64,000 nt of DNA. It comes from Allorhizobium sonneratiae (GTDB lineage Bacteria > Pseudomonadota > Alphaproteobacteria > Rhizobiales > Rhizobiaceae). This document shows, piece by piece, positions 8,915 to 19,309 of this stretch. The position numbers and the translations under genes were made by a program. The notes under the pieces are model-generated. The model was not told the DNA's origin. It did no database searches and saw nothing but the letters and a program-made list of their open reading frames with translations. Where the stretch lies: contig NZ_JAMKOJ010000001.1 of NCBI RefSeq assembly GCF_023700755.1, positions 1-64,000 of the forward strand. Direction: 5' to 3'. Position 1 is the first letter of the stretch. Each line of letters begins with the position of its first letter.

Positions 8915-9433
8915 GGCTGTTTCCGGCTTGTTTCTTTCGACCACACTGTGCAGTGCCGTGCGGCTTGTAAATCGCACAGCGCTGTAACACTTTCAATCTC
9001 ATGTATAATTTCGCCTTGAATCGCAAACGGTTCAAGAAATTCCATATAAGCATCGCGCATCATCGAGAACCGTTGCAACGGTATGAGCCCGTCGCTTTTT
9101 CAATCCAGTGCCTGATGCTGAACATGCTCGGTGATTTTTACGGCAATGCGCGCCTGCTTTCGCAAAAGCCATATATTTCTCCTGTAGAAGGCGGTGGCGC
9201 GCAAGTCGGTCAGAACAGTCTGATCCCTGCAAATCGCTCTCTTATTTGAGCAGTTTCAGGATGGGAGAGGATGTACAGGGATGTATCTCTCGTGATGATG
9301 GTTGCTCAAGGCAATGTGACGACGCTTGTCTTGTCTAATTCTGCTTTATTTTCAAACTGAACAGGCATGGACAGGCTTTGAAGGCTCAGCTACGGTGACC
9401 TGGATCAGACAAGGGGCTTGGGGCAAAGGACGC
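8915..9433. other. intergenic region upstream of the ABC/glycosyltransferase operon
   Basis: About 520 bases lie between divergent genes. Short frames on both strands have no convincing ribosome sites. At 8980-8997 there is a half-copy of the CGCTGTAACACTTT rhizobial repeat. Promoters for both flanking transcripts must lie here, but I cannot place them with confidence. Confidence 0.5.
8980..8997 (+). repeat. rhizobial repeat C half-element
   Basis: CGCTGTAACACTTTCAAT is preceded by ACAG, giving a small ACAGCGCTGT palindrome. Related sequence is found at 38641-38687 and 60781-60799, where it is joined to other repeat parts. Confidence 0.6.
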
Positions 9434-11332
9434 ATGGCAGAGTGCAGCGATCTGCTTTATGTGGATAAGGTCAGTGTTACCTTTCCTGTTCCGGGGGGGC
9501 GGCTGCAGGCGGTGAAATCCTTCAGCATGGCCATCCGTCCCGGCAAGGTCACTGCGCTGGTGGGCGAATCCGGCTCCGGCAAGTCGGTGCTTGGCCGCTC
9601 GATCATGGGCGTCGAATCCCCGCTGGCCGATATTGGCGGACGGGCGATTTTCAACGATCCCGAGGGCGAGGGCCCGGTCGATCTCCTTGGGCTGCCGCGT
9701 GATGGCCGGCAGATCAGGCGCATTCGCGGTCGCCGCATCGGCATGATCTTTCAGGAACCGATGACCTCCTTTTCGCCGGTGCACAGCATCGGCAACCAGA
9801 TTGAAGACGTGCTCAAGGTGCATGAGGTGCTGAGCAGCAAGGAACGGCGCGAGCGTATCGAGGAGATGCTGGCTCAGGTCGGTTTTCACGAGCCCGGTCG
9901 TGTCTTCGATATGTATCCTTTCGAGCTTTCAGGCGGCATGCGGCAGCGGGCGATGATCGCCATGGCGCTGATCTGTCGCCCCGCCCTGCTGATTGCCGAT
10001 GAGCCGACCACGGCGCTGGATGTCACCATTCAGGCGCAGATTCTCAAGCTGTTGAAAGACCTGCAGGAAAAGCTGAATATGGCGATCCTGCTGGTCACCC
10101 ACGATCTCGGCGTCGTTGCCAGCATGGCCGATGATGTGGTGGTGATCTATCGCGGTGAGGTGATGGAAGCGGGACCGGTCGGCGCGATTTTCCGCGATGC
10201 CGCCCATCCCTATACGAAAGGCCTGATGGCGGCAGTGCCGCATTTCGATCTCAACCGGAATGAGCGCCTGCAGCCGCTTCGCGAAATCCATGTCGATACG
10301 ACGCGCCTCATTGGTGCGTGCCGCAGCATTCCGGGCAAGGAGGGGGGCGCAAGCGGCGCCTTGCTCAGCCTGCGCCATGTGTCAAAATCCTTCCGACCAA
10401 AGGCATCGAACGGATTTTTTTCGAAACCGGTTGCGCCGGTGCGCGCCGTTCATGACGTCTCCTTCGACATCATGCGCGGTGAAACCCTCGGTCTTGTCGG
10501 CGAAAGCGGCTGTGGCAAGACGACGCTGAGCAAGATCCTGATGCGCGGCCTCACCGCAGACAGCGGTTCGGTGATCTTCGACCGGGGCGAGGGGCCGGTG
10601 GATGTGCTGGCTGCCCAGGGAGAGACCCTGCAAAACTTGCGGACCACGATACAGATGGTGTTTCAGGACCCGGTCTCGTCTCTTTCACCACGCATGACGG
10701 TGAGAGGATTGATCGGTGAGCCGCTCGACATTCACGGGCGAGGCACACGGGCAGAGCGGCTGGAGGCCGTGCGTCGCCTGTTGCATGCCATCGGCCTGCC
10801 GGAGACAGCCCTTGGCCGCTATCCGCACAGCTTTTCCGGTGGCCAGCGACAGCGCATCGGCATTGCGCGCGCTCTGGCTCTCGGCCCCGATCTGATGATC
10901 CTCGACGAACCGGTTTCGGCGCTGGATGTGTCGGTGCAGGCGCAGATCCTCAACCTGATGAAGGACCTGAAGCGTGAGCTGGGGCTGACCTATCTGTTCA
11001 TTTCCCACAATCTTGCCGTGGTCAATTACATGGCCGACCGGGTGGCGGTGATGTATGCCGGGCGCATTGTCGAAATCGCCCCTTGCGATGTCATCATGCG
11101 TAATCCCGTTCATCCCTATACGAAAAAGCTGCTGGCGGCGGTGCCTGTGCCGAGCCTTGATCATCCCATGGATTTCATGGTCATGGGCGAACCGTCACGC
11201 GAGGCGAAAAAGCGCTGGGCGCGGCAGTTTTCCGATGAGGGCGATCCCGATACGCTCACCCATGCCGATCTCGGCGGCGGGCATCTGGTGCTGGCCCGTC
11301 GCACGGTGGATGCAAGGGAGCTTGTCGCGTGA
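9434..11332 (+). CDS. fused double ATPase of Yej/Opp/Dpp-type ABC importer
   Basis: A 632-residue cytosolic protein with two complete ATP-binding domains, equivalent to DppD and DppF or to the fused YejF. The first domain has [11 protein letters not shown] (about 40-50), signature [15 protein letters not shown] and Walker [13 protein letters not shown]. The second has [11 protein letters not shown], signature [15 protein letters not shown] and [12 protein letters not shown]. Unlike the ABC protein at 1.3-4.0 kb, all motifs are intact. The start follows AAAGGA by three bases; the longer frame from 9326 adds an unrelated leader. The stop overlaps the start of the binding-protein gene (GTGA). 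It powers the transporter encoded by the next three genes. Confidence 0.9.
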   Translation: MAECSDLLYVDKVSVTFPVPGGRLQAVKSFSMAIRPGKVTALVGESGSGKSVLGRSIMGVESPLADIGGRAIFNDPEGEGPVDLLGLPRDGRQIRRIRGRRIGMIFQEPMTSFSPVHSIGNQIEDVLKVHEVLSSKERRERIEEMLAQVGFHEPGRVFDMYPFELSGGMRQRAMIAMALICRPALLIADEPTTALDVTIQAQILKLLKDLQEKLNMAILLVTHDLGVVASMADDVVVIYRGEVMEAGPVGAIFRDAAHPYTKGLMAAVPHFDLNRNERLQPLREIHVDTTRLIGACRSIPGKEGGASGALLSLRHVSKSFRPKASNGFFSKPVAPVRAVHDVSFDIMRGETLGLVGESGCGKTTLSKILMRGLTADSGSVIFDRGEGPVDVLAAQGETLQNLRTTIQMVFQDPVSSLSPRMTVRGLIGEPLDIHGRGTRAERLEAVRRLLHAIGLPETALGRYPHSFSGGQRQRIGIARALALGPDLMILDEPVSALDVSVQAQILNLMKDLKRELGLTYLFISHNLAVVNYMADRVAVMYAGRIVEIAPCDVIMRNPVHPYTKKLLAAVPVPSLDHPMDFMVMGEPSREAKKRWARQFSDEGDPDTLTHADLGGGHLVLARRTVDARELVA

Positions 11333-13251
11333 TCACCCGCCGCAACCTGCTGTCGCTTCTGTCCGGGGCCGCCTTTTGCCCGCAGCTTGTCTTTGCCGCG
11401 AACGGGGCGGATCTGGCGCGTGAGCCGGACAGTCTGAAAGACAAGGTGGCTTCCGGCACGCTGCCGCCAATGCAGGCGCGCCTGCCGCAAACGCCGCGGG
11501 TCATCACCCTCGATGGACCGAAACTGGCCCCCGGACGCTATGGCGGAACGGTGCGGCAATTGATCGGCGGCCAGCGCGATATCCGCTATATGCCAATCGA
11601 CAGCTATAGCCGGCTGGTCGGCTACGATCTGAACTTCAATTTCGTGCCGGATATTCTGAAGGATTTCGAGGTCGAGGAAGAGCGGGTCTTCACCCTGCAT
11701 CTGCGCCCCGGCCATCGCTGGTCGGACGGTTCGCCGTTCACGGCAGAAGATTTCCGCTATGTCTTCGAGGACATGTTCCACAACAAGGAGCTTTACCGCG
11801 GCGGCATTCCGGCCAATCTTCGGGTTAATGGTAAGGAGCCGGTGTTCGAGGTGCTGGATGCGTTGACGCTGCGCTATCGCTGGGAGGATCCAAACCCGGA
11901 TTTTCTCGCCGAACAGGCCTCGCCTGTCGCCACCCGGATCATGATGCCATCGGCCTATCTCAAACAGTTCCACCCGCGCTATCAAAGCCCGGAAAAACTG
12001 AAAAAGCTGATCGAAAAAAATGGTGTCGCCGACTGGGTGGCGCTGCATCAGAAAATGTCGCGCACGGTCCGGCCGGAAAATCCGAAACTGCCGAGCCTCG
12101 ATGCCTGGATCAACACCACCAAGCCGCCGACCACCCAGTTCATCTTCGATCGGAACCCCTTTTATCACCGGGTCGATCAGAACGGGTTGCAGCTTCCCTA
12201 TATCGACCGTTTCGTGCTCAATGTCGGCACAGGCGATCTGATCGCGGCAAAGACCGGCACGGGGGAAAGCGATCTGCAGTTCACCAATCTGAATTTCGAC
12301 GATTACACCTTTCTGAAAAGCGCGGAAAAGCGCTATCCGATCAAGGTCGATCTGTGGAAGCGTATTCAGGGCTCGCGCATTGCGCTGATGCCCAATCTCA
12401 ACTGCAAGGATGCGGTCTGGCGTAAGCTCATGCGCGATGTGCGGGTGAGACGGGCACTGTCTCTGGCGATCAACCGCGAAGAGGTCAATAAGGCGGTATT
12501 TTTCGGCCTGGCCCAGCCGGCGGCCAACAGTATTCTGCCGGAAAGCCCGTTGTTTCGCGAGCAATATCGCCAGGCCTGGGCCAGTTTCGATCCGGACCAG
12601 GCCAATGCGTTGCTGGATGAGGCCGGATTGACGCGACAAGGTCGGCATGGCCTGCGGCTCTTGCCGGATGGCCGTCAGGCGCTGCTGACGGTGGAGACCT
12701 CGGGGGAGGGCAGTTTCAGCTCTGATGTCATGGAACTGATCGGCGATCACATGCGGGCTGTGGGCATCCGGCTTTTCGTCCATTTCTCCCATCTCGAACT
12801 GTTTCGCCGCCGGGTGAAGAATGGCGAGGCGGTGATGGCTTTGGGGCAGGGGCTCGACAATGGCATACCCACCGCCGACATGTCGCCGCGGGAACTGGCC
12901 CCGACCAGCGATGAACAATTGCAATGGCCGCTCTGGGGGCTCTACACCTATTCGGCTGGCACGGATGGCCATCCTCCCGATATGCCGGAGGCAAAGGCGC
13001 TGCTCGATCTTTATTATGCCTGGCGCCACGCCGTCACCTTGATGGAGCGTGCGGCGATCTGGCACCAGATGTTGTCTCTCTTCACCGATCAGGTCTTTAC
13101 CATCGGCATCGTCAATTCCGACCTGCAGCCTGTCGTGCGGGCAAAGCGCCTGCGCAATCTTCCCGATCGGGGTCTCTTCGGCTTCGATCCGACCTCCTAT
13201 CTCGGCGTTTATCGGCCCGACACATTTTGGTTTGAGGAGGAGACGGCGTGA
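11329..13251 (+). CDS. family 5 extracellular solute-binding protein
   Basis: A 640-residue periplasmic binding protein with a signal peptide (residues 1-22, ending FAA). It shows SBP_bac_5 features: VGYDLNFNFVPDILKDFEV near the start, FTLHLRPGHRWSDGSPFTAEDFRYVFEDM-type sequence in two parts near 120-145, and RVRRALSLAINREEV near 370. The size and the fused partner ATPase recall YejA. AgpA-type oligosaccharide-binding proteins of rhizobia are also similar in length. The ligand could therefore be a peptide, a muropeptide or an oligosaccharide. It starts with GTG overlapping the ATPase stop by four bases and overlaps the next permease the same way. Confidence 0.85.
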   Translation: MITRRNLLSLLSGAAFCPQLVFAANGADLAREPDSLKDKVASGTLPPMQARLPQTPRVITLDGPKLAPGRYGGTVRQLIGGQRDIRYMPIDSYSRLVGYDLNFNFVPDILKDFEVEEERVFTLHLRPGHRWSDGSPFTAEDFRYVFEDMFHNKELYRGGIPANLRVNGKEPVFEVLDALTLRYRWEDPNPDFLAEQASPVATRIMMPSAYLKQFHPRYQSPEKLKKLIEKNGVADWVALHQKMSRTVRPENPKLPSLDAWINTTKPPTTQFIFDRNPFYHRVDQNGLQLPYIDRFVLNVGTGDLIAAKTGTGESDLQFTNLNFDDYTFLKSAEKRYPIKVDLWKRIQGSRIALMPNLNCKDAVWRKLMRDVRVRRALSLAINREEVNKAVFFGLAQPAANSILPESPLFREQYRQAWASFDPDQANALLDEAGLTRQGRHGLRLLPDGRQALLTVETSGEGSFSSDVMELIGDHMRAVGIRLFVHFSHLELFRRRVKNGEAVMALGQGLDNGIPTADMSPRELAPTSDEQLQWPLWGLYTYSAGTDGHPPDMPEAKALLDLYYAWRHAVTLMERAAIWHQMLSLFTDQVFTIGIVNSDLQPVVRAKRLRNLPDRGLFGFDPTSYLGVYRPDTFWFEEETA

Positions 13252-14246
13252 TCCGCTATATTCTCTGGCGCATAGCGGTGATGATCCCGACGCTGATCAT
13301 GATCTCCATGCTGGTCTTCACCATCATCCAGCTGCCGCCCGGCGATTATTTCGAAAGCTATGTCGAGGAAATGCGCGCCATCGGCGAAAAGGCCGATATG
13401 CAGGAAATTGAGGCGCTGAAGGCGCGATACGGCTTCGATAAACCAATGCCGGTGCGTTATTTCAACTGGATCACCGGTTTCGTCGAGGGCGATTTCGGCT
13501 ATTCCTTCGAATACCGGATGCCGGTGTCGGAAGTGGTGGGCGACCGGGTCTGGCTGACGGTGATGATTTCCGCTGTTACCATCGCGGTGACCTGGCTGAT
13601 TGCCTTTCCGATCGGTATCTACTCGGCCACCCATCAATATAGCTGGGGCGATTACGGGCTGACCTTTCTCGGCCTGATCGGCATTGCCGTGCCGAATTTC
13701 ATTCTGGCGCTGGTGATGATGTATTTCGCCAATATCTGGTTCGGCATTTCCATCGGCCATCTGATGGACCCGCAATATCTGCGCCAGCCCATGAGCGTTG
13801 CCAAGGCGAAATCCATTCTCGAACATTTGTGGATCCCGGTGATCATCATCGGCACGGCGGGAACGGCGGCCATGGTGCGGCGCGTGCGCGCCAATCTGCT
13901 CGACGAGTTGAACAAGCAATATGTGATGACGGCGCGCGCCAAGGGCATGCATCCTTTCAAGGTGCTGATCAAATATCCGCTCAGGCTGTCGCTGAATTTC
14001 TTCATTTCCGATATCGGCTCCATCCTGCCGACGATCATTTCCGGGGCGGAAATCACCGCCGTGGTGCTGTCGCTCGAAACCACCGGCCCGATGCTGATCC
14101 GGGCATTGCAGGACCAGGATATGTATCTGGCCGGGTCCTTCCTGATGTTTCTGGCGATCCTGACCGTGATTGGCGTGCTGGTTTCCGATATTGCACTCGC
14201 CTTTCTCGATCCACGCATCCGCCTGCAAGGGGGGAGAACGAAGTGA
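13248..14246 (+). CDS. ABC importer permease (DppB/YejB type)
   Basis: A 332-residue inner-membrane protein with about six transmembrane segments. The N-terminus IRYILWRIAVMIPTLIMIS is the typical first segment of DppB-class permeases. The cytoplasmic coupling element is visible around QYVMTARAKGMHPFKVLIKYP. It forms one half of the channel for the preceding binding protein. It begins with GTG inside the stop of the binding-protein gene and ends in a GTGA overlap with the next permease. Confidence 0.9.
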   Translation: MIRYILWRIAVMIPTLIMISMLVFTIIQLPPGDYFESYVEEMRAIGEKADMQEIEALKARYGFDKPMPVRYFNWITGFVEGDFGYSFEYRMPVSEVVGDRVWLTVMISAVTIAVTWLIAFPIGIYSATHQYSWGDYGLTFLGLIGIAVPNFILALVMMYFANIWFGISIGHLMDPQYLRQPMSVAKAKSILEHLWIPVIIIGTAGTAAMVRRVRANLLDELNKQYVMTARAKGMHPFKVLIKYPLRLSLNFFISDIGSILPTIISGAEITAVVLSLETTGPMLIRALQDQDMYLAGSFLMFLAILTVIGVLVSDIALAFLDPRIRLQGGRTK

Positions 14247-15421
14247 GCGAAACGAAAAGCGGAATTGCTGGCGGGCAGGCTGGCCATTATGTTTCGCCTG
14301 CGCCCTTCGACCCCTATGCAGCGGAAAAGGATGACGCGGCAGGGTCTGGTCTGGCCAGCGCCTCGCAGCTCAGCCTGACCTGGCGACGGTTTCGCCGTCA
14401 CCGGCTGGCCTATGTCTCCGGTCTTTTGATTGTCGTCGCCTATCTGATGATCACTATCGTCGAAGTGCTGGCGCCCTATAATCTGCACAGCCGCAATATC
14501 GACCGTATCTATGCGCCACCGCAGGCCGTGCATCTCTTCGACAACGGAAAATTCATCGGTCCCTTCGTCTATGGCCGCACGATGACACTCGATATGGACA
14601 CACTGCGCCGGGTCTACCGCGATCAGCCAGACCGGATCGAAAAGCTGCGCTTCTTCTGTCACGGCGATTCCTATCGTTTCTGGGGGCTTGTGGATGGGGA
14701 TTTCCATCTTGTCTGCCCGGCCAAGGACGGCAGTTTCTTCCTGTTGGGCACGGACCGGCTGGGGCGCGATATTCTCTCGCGCATTCTTTATGGCGCGCGC
14801 ATTTCGCTGACCATCGGCCTGCTCGGTGTGATGACCAGTTTCGTGCTGGGCATCGTTATCGGTGGCATGGCAGGCTATTGGGGCGGCTGGTTTGATCTCA
14901 TCGTGCAGCGGCTGATCGAGGTGTTGCACTCCATCCCAAGCATTCCTTTGTGGCTGGCGCTTGCGGCGATCATGCCGGCGGACTGGTCGCCGCTTCTGGT
15001 CTATCTCGGCATCACCTTCATCCTTGGCCTGCTGGACTGGACAGGTCTGGCGCGGGCGGTGCGTTCAAAACTTCTGGCGTTGCGCGAGGAAGATTATGTG
15101 CTGGCTGCACAGATGATGGGAGCCGGCAGCGCCCGCATCATCGGTCGTCATCTGATCCCTGGTTTTCTGTCGCATCTGATTGCCAGCGCCACCTTGACCA
15201 TTCCCGGCATGATTCTCGGTGAAACAACTTTGAGCTTTCTGGGTTTAGGCCTGAGAGCGCCGATCACCAGCTGGGGCGTGCTTTTGACAGAAGCGCGCTC
15301 CGTCAATGTGATTGCGCTTTACCCCTGGCTGCTCTTCCCCGTAATTCCGGTCATTGTGATGATTCTCGCCTTCAATTTTCTCGGGGATGGGCTTAGGGAT
15401 GCAGCAGACCCTTATAAATAA
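14243..15421 (+). CDS. ABC importer permease (DppC/YejE type)
   Basis: A 392-residue inner-membrane permease. The N-terminal cytoplasmic tail is long (about 45 residues), and segment one is VSGLLIVVAYLMITIVEVL. About 100 extracytoplasmic residues follow before GTDRLGRDILSRILYGARIS, which opens the BPD_transp_1 domain. This long insertion is typical of YejE-like permeases and could contact the binding protein. The coupling motif lies around EEDYVLAAQMMGAGSARII. The start is GTG 14243, within the stop of the preceding gene; the longer upstream frame is a shadow of that gene. Confidence 0.9.
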   Translation: MSETKSGIAGGQAGHYVSPAPFDPYAAEKDDAAGSGLASASQLSLTWRRFRRHRLAYVSGLLIVVAYLMITIVEVLAPYNLHSRNIDRIYAPPQAVHLFDNGKFIGPFVYGRTMTLDMDTLRRVYRDQPDRIEKLRFFCHGDSYRFWGLVDGDFHLVCPAKDGSFFLLGTDRLGRDILSRILYGARISLTIGLLGVMTSFVLGIVIGGMAGYWGGWFDLIVQRLIEVLHSIPSIPLWLALAAIMPADWSPLLVYLGITFILGLLDWTGLARAVRSKLLALREEDYVLAAQMMGAGSARIIGRHLIPGFLSHLIASATLTIPGMILGETTLSFLGLGLRAPITSWGVLLTEARSVNVIALYPWLLFPVIPVIVMILAFNFLGDGLRDAADPYK

Positions 15422-16697
15422 CGGGGCCTATCCTGTCGTTTCCCGCGACACTCCGGCCCTTCCTTCCATCGTGGGAGACGACGAACTGATGTCGAAACGG
15501 CTGAACAATGCGCGCATTCTGATGTATAGCCACGATACGTTCGGGCTTGGCCATCTGCGCCGCTGCCGCACCATTGCCCATGCGCTGGTCGAGGATTTTC
15601 GCGGGCTTCAGGTGCTGATCATTTCAGGCGCCACCATTGCCGGTGCCTTCGATTACCGGGCGCGGGTGGATTTTGTCAAAATTCCCAGCGTGATCAAGCT
15701 TCGCAATGGCGATTACACCTCGATGGATCGCCATATCGATTTGCAGGAAACGCTGAAAATGCGCCAGTCGATCATCCGCCACACGGCGGAAAGCTTTGAG
15801 CCGGACATTTTTATCATCGATAAGGAGCCGCTTGGCCTGCGCGGCGAGGTGGAGGATACGCTCGCCTATCTGAAGACACGCGGCACACGCCTCGTTCTGG
15901 GTCTTCGCGATGTGATGGATGCGCCGCATCTTCTCGATGCCGAATGGAAGCGCAACGACGTCATGGCCAAGATCGCAAAGCTTTATGATGATGTCTGGGT
16001 CTATGGCCCGCCGGATTTTCACGATCCGCTTTCGGGTCTCGAGGTGCCGCAGGCCTTGAGAGACAAGATGCGCTTTGTTGGCTTTCTTCAGCGCAGCGCT
16101 TATGGCACGCCAAAGCCAGATCATGTGCCTGAGGAGGATTATCTGCTCGTCACCACCGGTGGCGGTGGTGATGGAGCCGAACTGGTGCGGGATTTCATTG
16201 CTGCTTACGAGTCCGATCCGAGCCTCGATCACAAGGCGATCGTCGTTCTTGGTCCCTATATGCCGTCTGAACAACGGCAGATGTTCATGGAGGCTGGATC
16301 GAAACTGCCACGGCTGAAGATGATCGAGTTTGACAACCGGCTGGAAGACCTGATGGTCGGGGCAAAGGCAGTGGTGGCCATGGGCGGCTACAACACCTTT
16401 TGCGAAATCCTGTCCTTTGACAAGCCGGCCCTGATCGTGCCGCGCACCCAGCCGCGACAGGAACAGCTGATCCGGGCGAGCCGGGGCGAGGAACTGGGAC
16501 TGGTCAATATGATCAGTGCCGAGGAATCGGCCAATCCGCAGGCCTTTGCCGATGCGATCCGACAGGTCTGGACGCGCAAGCCGCCATCGGTCACGGCACC
16601 GGGGCTGCAACTGGAAGGCCTGCCAACCATTGCCGCGATGGTCGAGGAGTGTCTGGCGCGAAAGCACCCCGATTATCTGACGGTGGTGCAGGGATAG
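15399..16697 (+). CDS. GT28/MurG-like glycosyltransferase
   Basis: A GT-B fold protein of 432 residues (402 if ATG 15489 is used). The conserved N-terminus RILMYSHDTFGLGHLRRC has the glycine-histidine loop of MurG-like enzymes. The C-terminal domain has VTTGGGGDGAE and AVVAMGGYNTFCEILSF, matching the nucleotide-sugar site. Residues before 31 look coding by codon use and overlap the permease by 23 bases, suggesting coupling, but ATG 15489 with GGGAGA upstream is a reasonable alternative. It probably acts on a lipid-linked or soluble glycan intermediate; the acceptor is unknown. Confidence 0.8.
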   Translation: MQQTLINNGAYPVVSRDTPALPSIVGDDELMSKRLNNARILMYSHDTFGLGHLRRCRTIAHALVEDFRGLQVLIISGATIAGAFDYRARVDFVKIPSVIKLRNGDYTSMDRHIDLQETLKMRQSIIRHTAESFEPDIFIIDKEPLGLRGEVEDTLAYLKTRGTRLVLGLRDVMDAPHLLDAEWKRNDVMAKIAKLYDDVWVYGPPDFHDPLSGLEVPQALRDKMRFVGFLQRSAYGTPKPDHVPEEDYLLVTTGGGGDGAELVRDFIAAYESDPSLDHKAIVVLGPYMPSEQRQMFMEAGSKLPRLKMIEFDNRLEDLMVGAKAVVAMGGYNTFCEILSFDKPALIVPRTQPRQEQLIRASRGEELGLVNMISAEESANPQAFADAIRQVWTRKPPSVTAPGLQLEGLPTIAAMVEECLARKHPDYLTVVQG

Positions 16698-16703
16698 GCT
16701 GAC

Positions 16704-17942
16704 GTGACGAAAAAGAAGATCACCGTCCTGTTGAAGGGCTATCCGCGCCTGTCTGAAACCTTCATTGCCCAGGAACTGCTGGGGCTGGAACAGGCGGGTT
16801 TCACCCTTGAACTTGTCGCCATGCGCCGTCCGACAGATACGAAGCGTCATCCGGTGCATGATGACATTCGCGCGCCGGTGCATTACCTGCCGGAATATCT
16901 GCATGAGGAACCGGTCAGGGTGCTGAAGGCATGGTGGGCGGTGCGTCGGCGGGCCGGATACCGGGCGATTCTGGCGCAGTTTTTCAAGGATCTGCCGCGC
17001 GATGTTTCCCGCAACCGGTTTCGTCGTCTGGGCCAGGCCATGGTGCTGGTGGCGGAATGGCCGAAGGATGCGGAATGGCTTTATGCCCATTTCATTCATA
17101 CACCGGCCTCCGTCGCCTTTTATGCGAGCCTGCTCGGCGGTTTCGGCTGGAGCGTGTCGGCGCACGCCAAGGACATCTGGACCTCTGAGGACTGGGATCT
17201 GGCCGACAAACTGCACAATGCCCGTTGGGCGGTAACCTGCACACGCACAGGCTATGAGCGATTGAGCGCGCTGGCTCAGCCGCGCCAGTGCGTGCATCTC
17301 AGCTATCATGGTCTCGATCTCGACCGGTTTCCATCCTTTGAGGGCAGACGGTCATCACGGGATGGCAGCAATGCGGACGATCCCGTTCAGCTCCTCTCGG
17401 TTGGCCGTGCCGTGCCGAAAAAGGGCTATGATATTCTGCTCAAGGCGCTGGCTGCTTTGCCGGGAGACCTGCACTGGCGGTTGACCCATATTGGCGGTGG
17501 CGAGGAATTGAAGCGGCTGAAGCCTCTGGCCGATGCGCTTGGGCTTTCGGACCGGATCGTCTGGAAAGGGGCGCTGGACCAGAAGGATGTGCTGGAGCAT
17601 TACCGGACAAGCGATCTTTTTACCCTTGCCTGCCGGATCACCGCCGATGGTGATCGGGATGGCCTGCCCAATGTGCTGGTCGAGGCGGCAAGTCAGGGGT
17701 TGATGGCGGTCACCACCACGGTGTCGGGAATTTCGGAACTGTTTGTCGATGGTGAAAATGCGCTTCTGGTGCCGCCAGATGACTTTCAACCGCTGACGGC
17801 TGCGCTGGAAAGCGCCGTGCGCGATCCGGGTTTGCGGACAAGGCTTGGTTCGGCGGCAGAGCAAAAGGTGCGGCGCGATTTCGACTATCGCAGCAGTATC
17901 CGGGATCTGACGACATTGTTTGAACAGGGATGGAACGGATGA
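16704..17942 (+). CDS. GT4-type glycosyltransferase
   Basis: A 412-residue GT-B transferase starting with GTG, six bases after the preceding gene. The N-terminal GYPRLSETFIAQEL is the signature of colanic/exopolysaccharide-type GT4 enzymes. In the donor domain, LSVGRAVPKKGYDILLKAL and DGDRDGLPNVLVEAASQG carry the phosphate-binding and E-x7-E-like residues. It is probably a step of the same glycan pathway as its neighbours. It overlaps the next gene by four bases (ATGA). Confidence 0.85.
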   Translation: MTKKKITVLLKGYPRLSETFIAQELLGLEQAGFTLELVAMRRPTDTKRHPVHDDIRAPVHYLPEYLHEEPVRVLKAWWAVRRRAGYRAILAQFFKDLPRDVSRNRFRRLGQAMVLVAEWPKDAEWLYAHFIHTPASVAFYASLLGGFGWSVSAHAKDIWTSEDWDLADKLHNARWAVTCTRTGYERLSALAQPRQCVHLSYHGLDLDRFPSFEGRRSSRDGSNADDPVQLLSVGRAVPKKGYDILLKALAALPGDLHWRLTHIGGGEELKRLKPLADALGLSDRIVWKGALDQKDVLEHYRTSDLFTLACRITADGDRDGLPNVLVEAASQGLMAVTTTVSGISELFVDGENALLVPPDDFQPLTAALESAVRDPGLRTRLGSAAEQKVRRDFDYRSSIRDLTTLFEQGWNG

Positions 17943-19084
17943 CGGAGCCAGCGACAGAACCGAAGCGGATTTTCTTCTATGTCCAGCATCTTCTGGGCAT
18001 TGGTCATCTGGCGCGGGCAAGCCGCATTGCCGGCGCCATGGTGGAGGCCGGTCATCAGGTGACGCTGGTCACCGGGGGGCTGCCGGTCAAGGGCTTTCCC
18101 GGCCCTGGTGTGAACCATGTGGAATTGCCGCCGGTTGCCGCTGCCACTGGCTTTTCCGGACTGGTGGATATTGAAGGTCAGGCTGTGACGCGAGACTTCG
18201 AGGTCAAGCGCACGCTGATGCTGCTGAAGGCTTTTCACGAGGCGCGGCCTGATATTGTCATTCTTGAGGCCTTTCCTTTCGGCCGCCGTCAGGTGCGTTT
18301 TGAGTTGCTGTCGCTGCTGGAAGAGATCCGGCTGACCCAGCCCAAGCCGCTGCTCTTTGCTTCGATCCGGGATATTTTACAGGAAAATCGCAAACCCGGG
18401 CGCGATGAAGAGACCGTTCATGTGGTGAAGACGCATTTCGATGGTGTGCTTGTTCATGGCGATCCCCATTTCGTCCGGCTGGAAGAGAGTTTTCCGCTGG
18501 CGGCGGAGATTGCAGACAGGCTGCATTATACCGGACTTGTCGCCGCGCCGAAGCCGGAGCCTTCTGCCGATCGTTTCGATATCGTGGTATCTGCCGGTGG
18601 CGGCGCGGTGGGGGCAGCTTTGATCGAAGCGGCGCTGGACGCGCGTGATATCCTCAATGACCAGCATCGTTGGTGCGTCATCACCGGCCCTAATCTGCCG
18701 GAGGACGATTTTGCCCGCTTCGCCGCGCGCGTGCCGGAAACGGTTTCGTTTTTCCGCTTCCGTCCGGATTTCCCGGCGCTTTTGCCTGAAGCAAAACTGT
18801 CGATCTCGCAAGCTGGCTATAATACCGTTTGCGATGTGTTGCGGGCGCGATGCCCAGCCCTTTTGGTGCCGTTTGCCAGTGGCGGTGAAACAGAACAGAC
18901 CGTCAGGGCTGATAAATTACTGGCGCTGGGCTTTGCCTGCGTGATCGAGGAAGAGGGCTTGACCGGTGCAGCCATGGCGCGCGCGATTGAACAGGGCTTA
19001 CGCCTTGAATGTCCCCAGAGCCTCGATATTTCATTGGAGGGAGCCATGGAAACGGTTCGTATCGTTACATCGTTTCCTTCCTGA
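17939..19084 (+). CDS. second GT28/MurG-like glycosyltransferase
   Basis: A 381-residue paralogue of the transferase at 15.4-16.7 kb. It has the same opening element (FFYVQHLLGIGHLARASRI) and the same donor-site features (VVSAGGGAVGAALIEAAL and AKLSISQAGYNTVCDVL, then VPFASGGETEQTVRA). Two such MurG-like enzymes around one GT4 suggest ordered addition of different sugars. It starts at the ATG overlapping the GT4 stop. It ends the operon; the next gene is separated by an AT-rich 225-base gap. Confidence 0.8.
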   Translation: MTEPATEPKRIFFYVQHLLGIGHLARASRIAGAMVEAGHQVTLVTGGLPVKGFPGPGVNHVELPPVAAATGFSGLVDIEGQAVTRDFEVKRTLMLLKAFHEARPDIVILEAFPFGRRQVRFELLSLLEEIRLTQPKPLLFASIRDILQENRKPGRDEETVHVVKTHFDGVLVHGDPHFVRLEESFPLAAEIADRLHYTGLVAAPKPEPSADRFDIVVSAGGGAVGAALIEAALDARDILNDQHRWCVITGPNLPEDDFARFAARVPETVSFFRFRPDFPALLPEAKLSISQAGYNTVCDVLRARCPALLVPFASGGETEQTVRADKLLALGFACVIEEEGLTGAAMARAIEQGLRLECPQSLDISLEGAMETVRIVTSFPS

Positions 19085-19309
19085 AACGCTCTGATAAGGG
19101 CTCCGAATTGGTTTTATCCAGTTGTGATGCGCTCCAATATCATTTTTAATAAGCGATATATTATATTTTATATTGTTTAAATTTTATATGGTGGCATTGT
19201 CTTCTGTCGCAATTGCCATCTTTTGCTTCTATCAAGCTTTTTTAACATTACCTTATGTTTTGAGTGACAAACATCACCGTAATGACAGTTCTGTTGCGGG
19301 GGCCGCTGC

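Noticed and set aside
9434..11332. The fused ATPase as a degenerate protein like the one at 1.3 kb
   Set aside because: Both nucleotide-binding domains have intact Walker A, signature and Walker B motifs.
11161..13065. A 634-residue minus-strand frame opposite the solute-binding protein gene
   Set aside because: It is a shadow of a well-supported gene that is coupled to both neighbours by overlaps.
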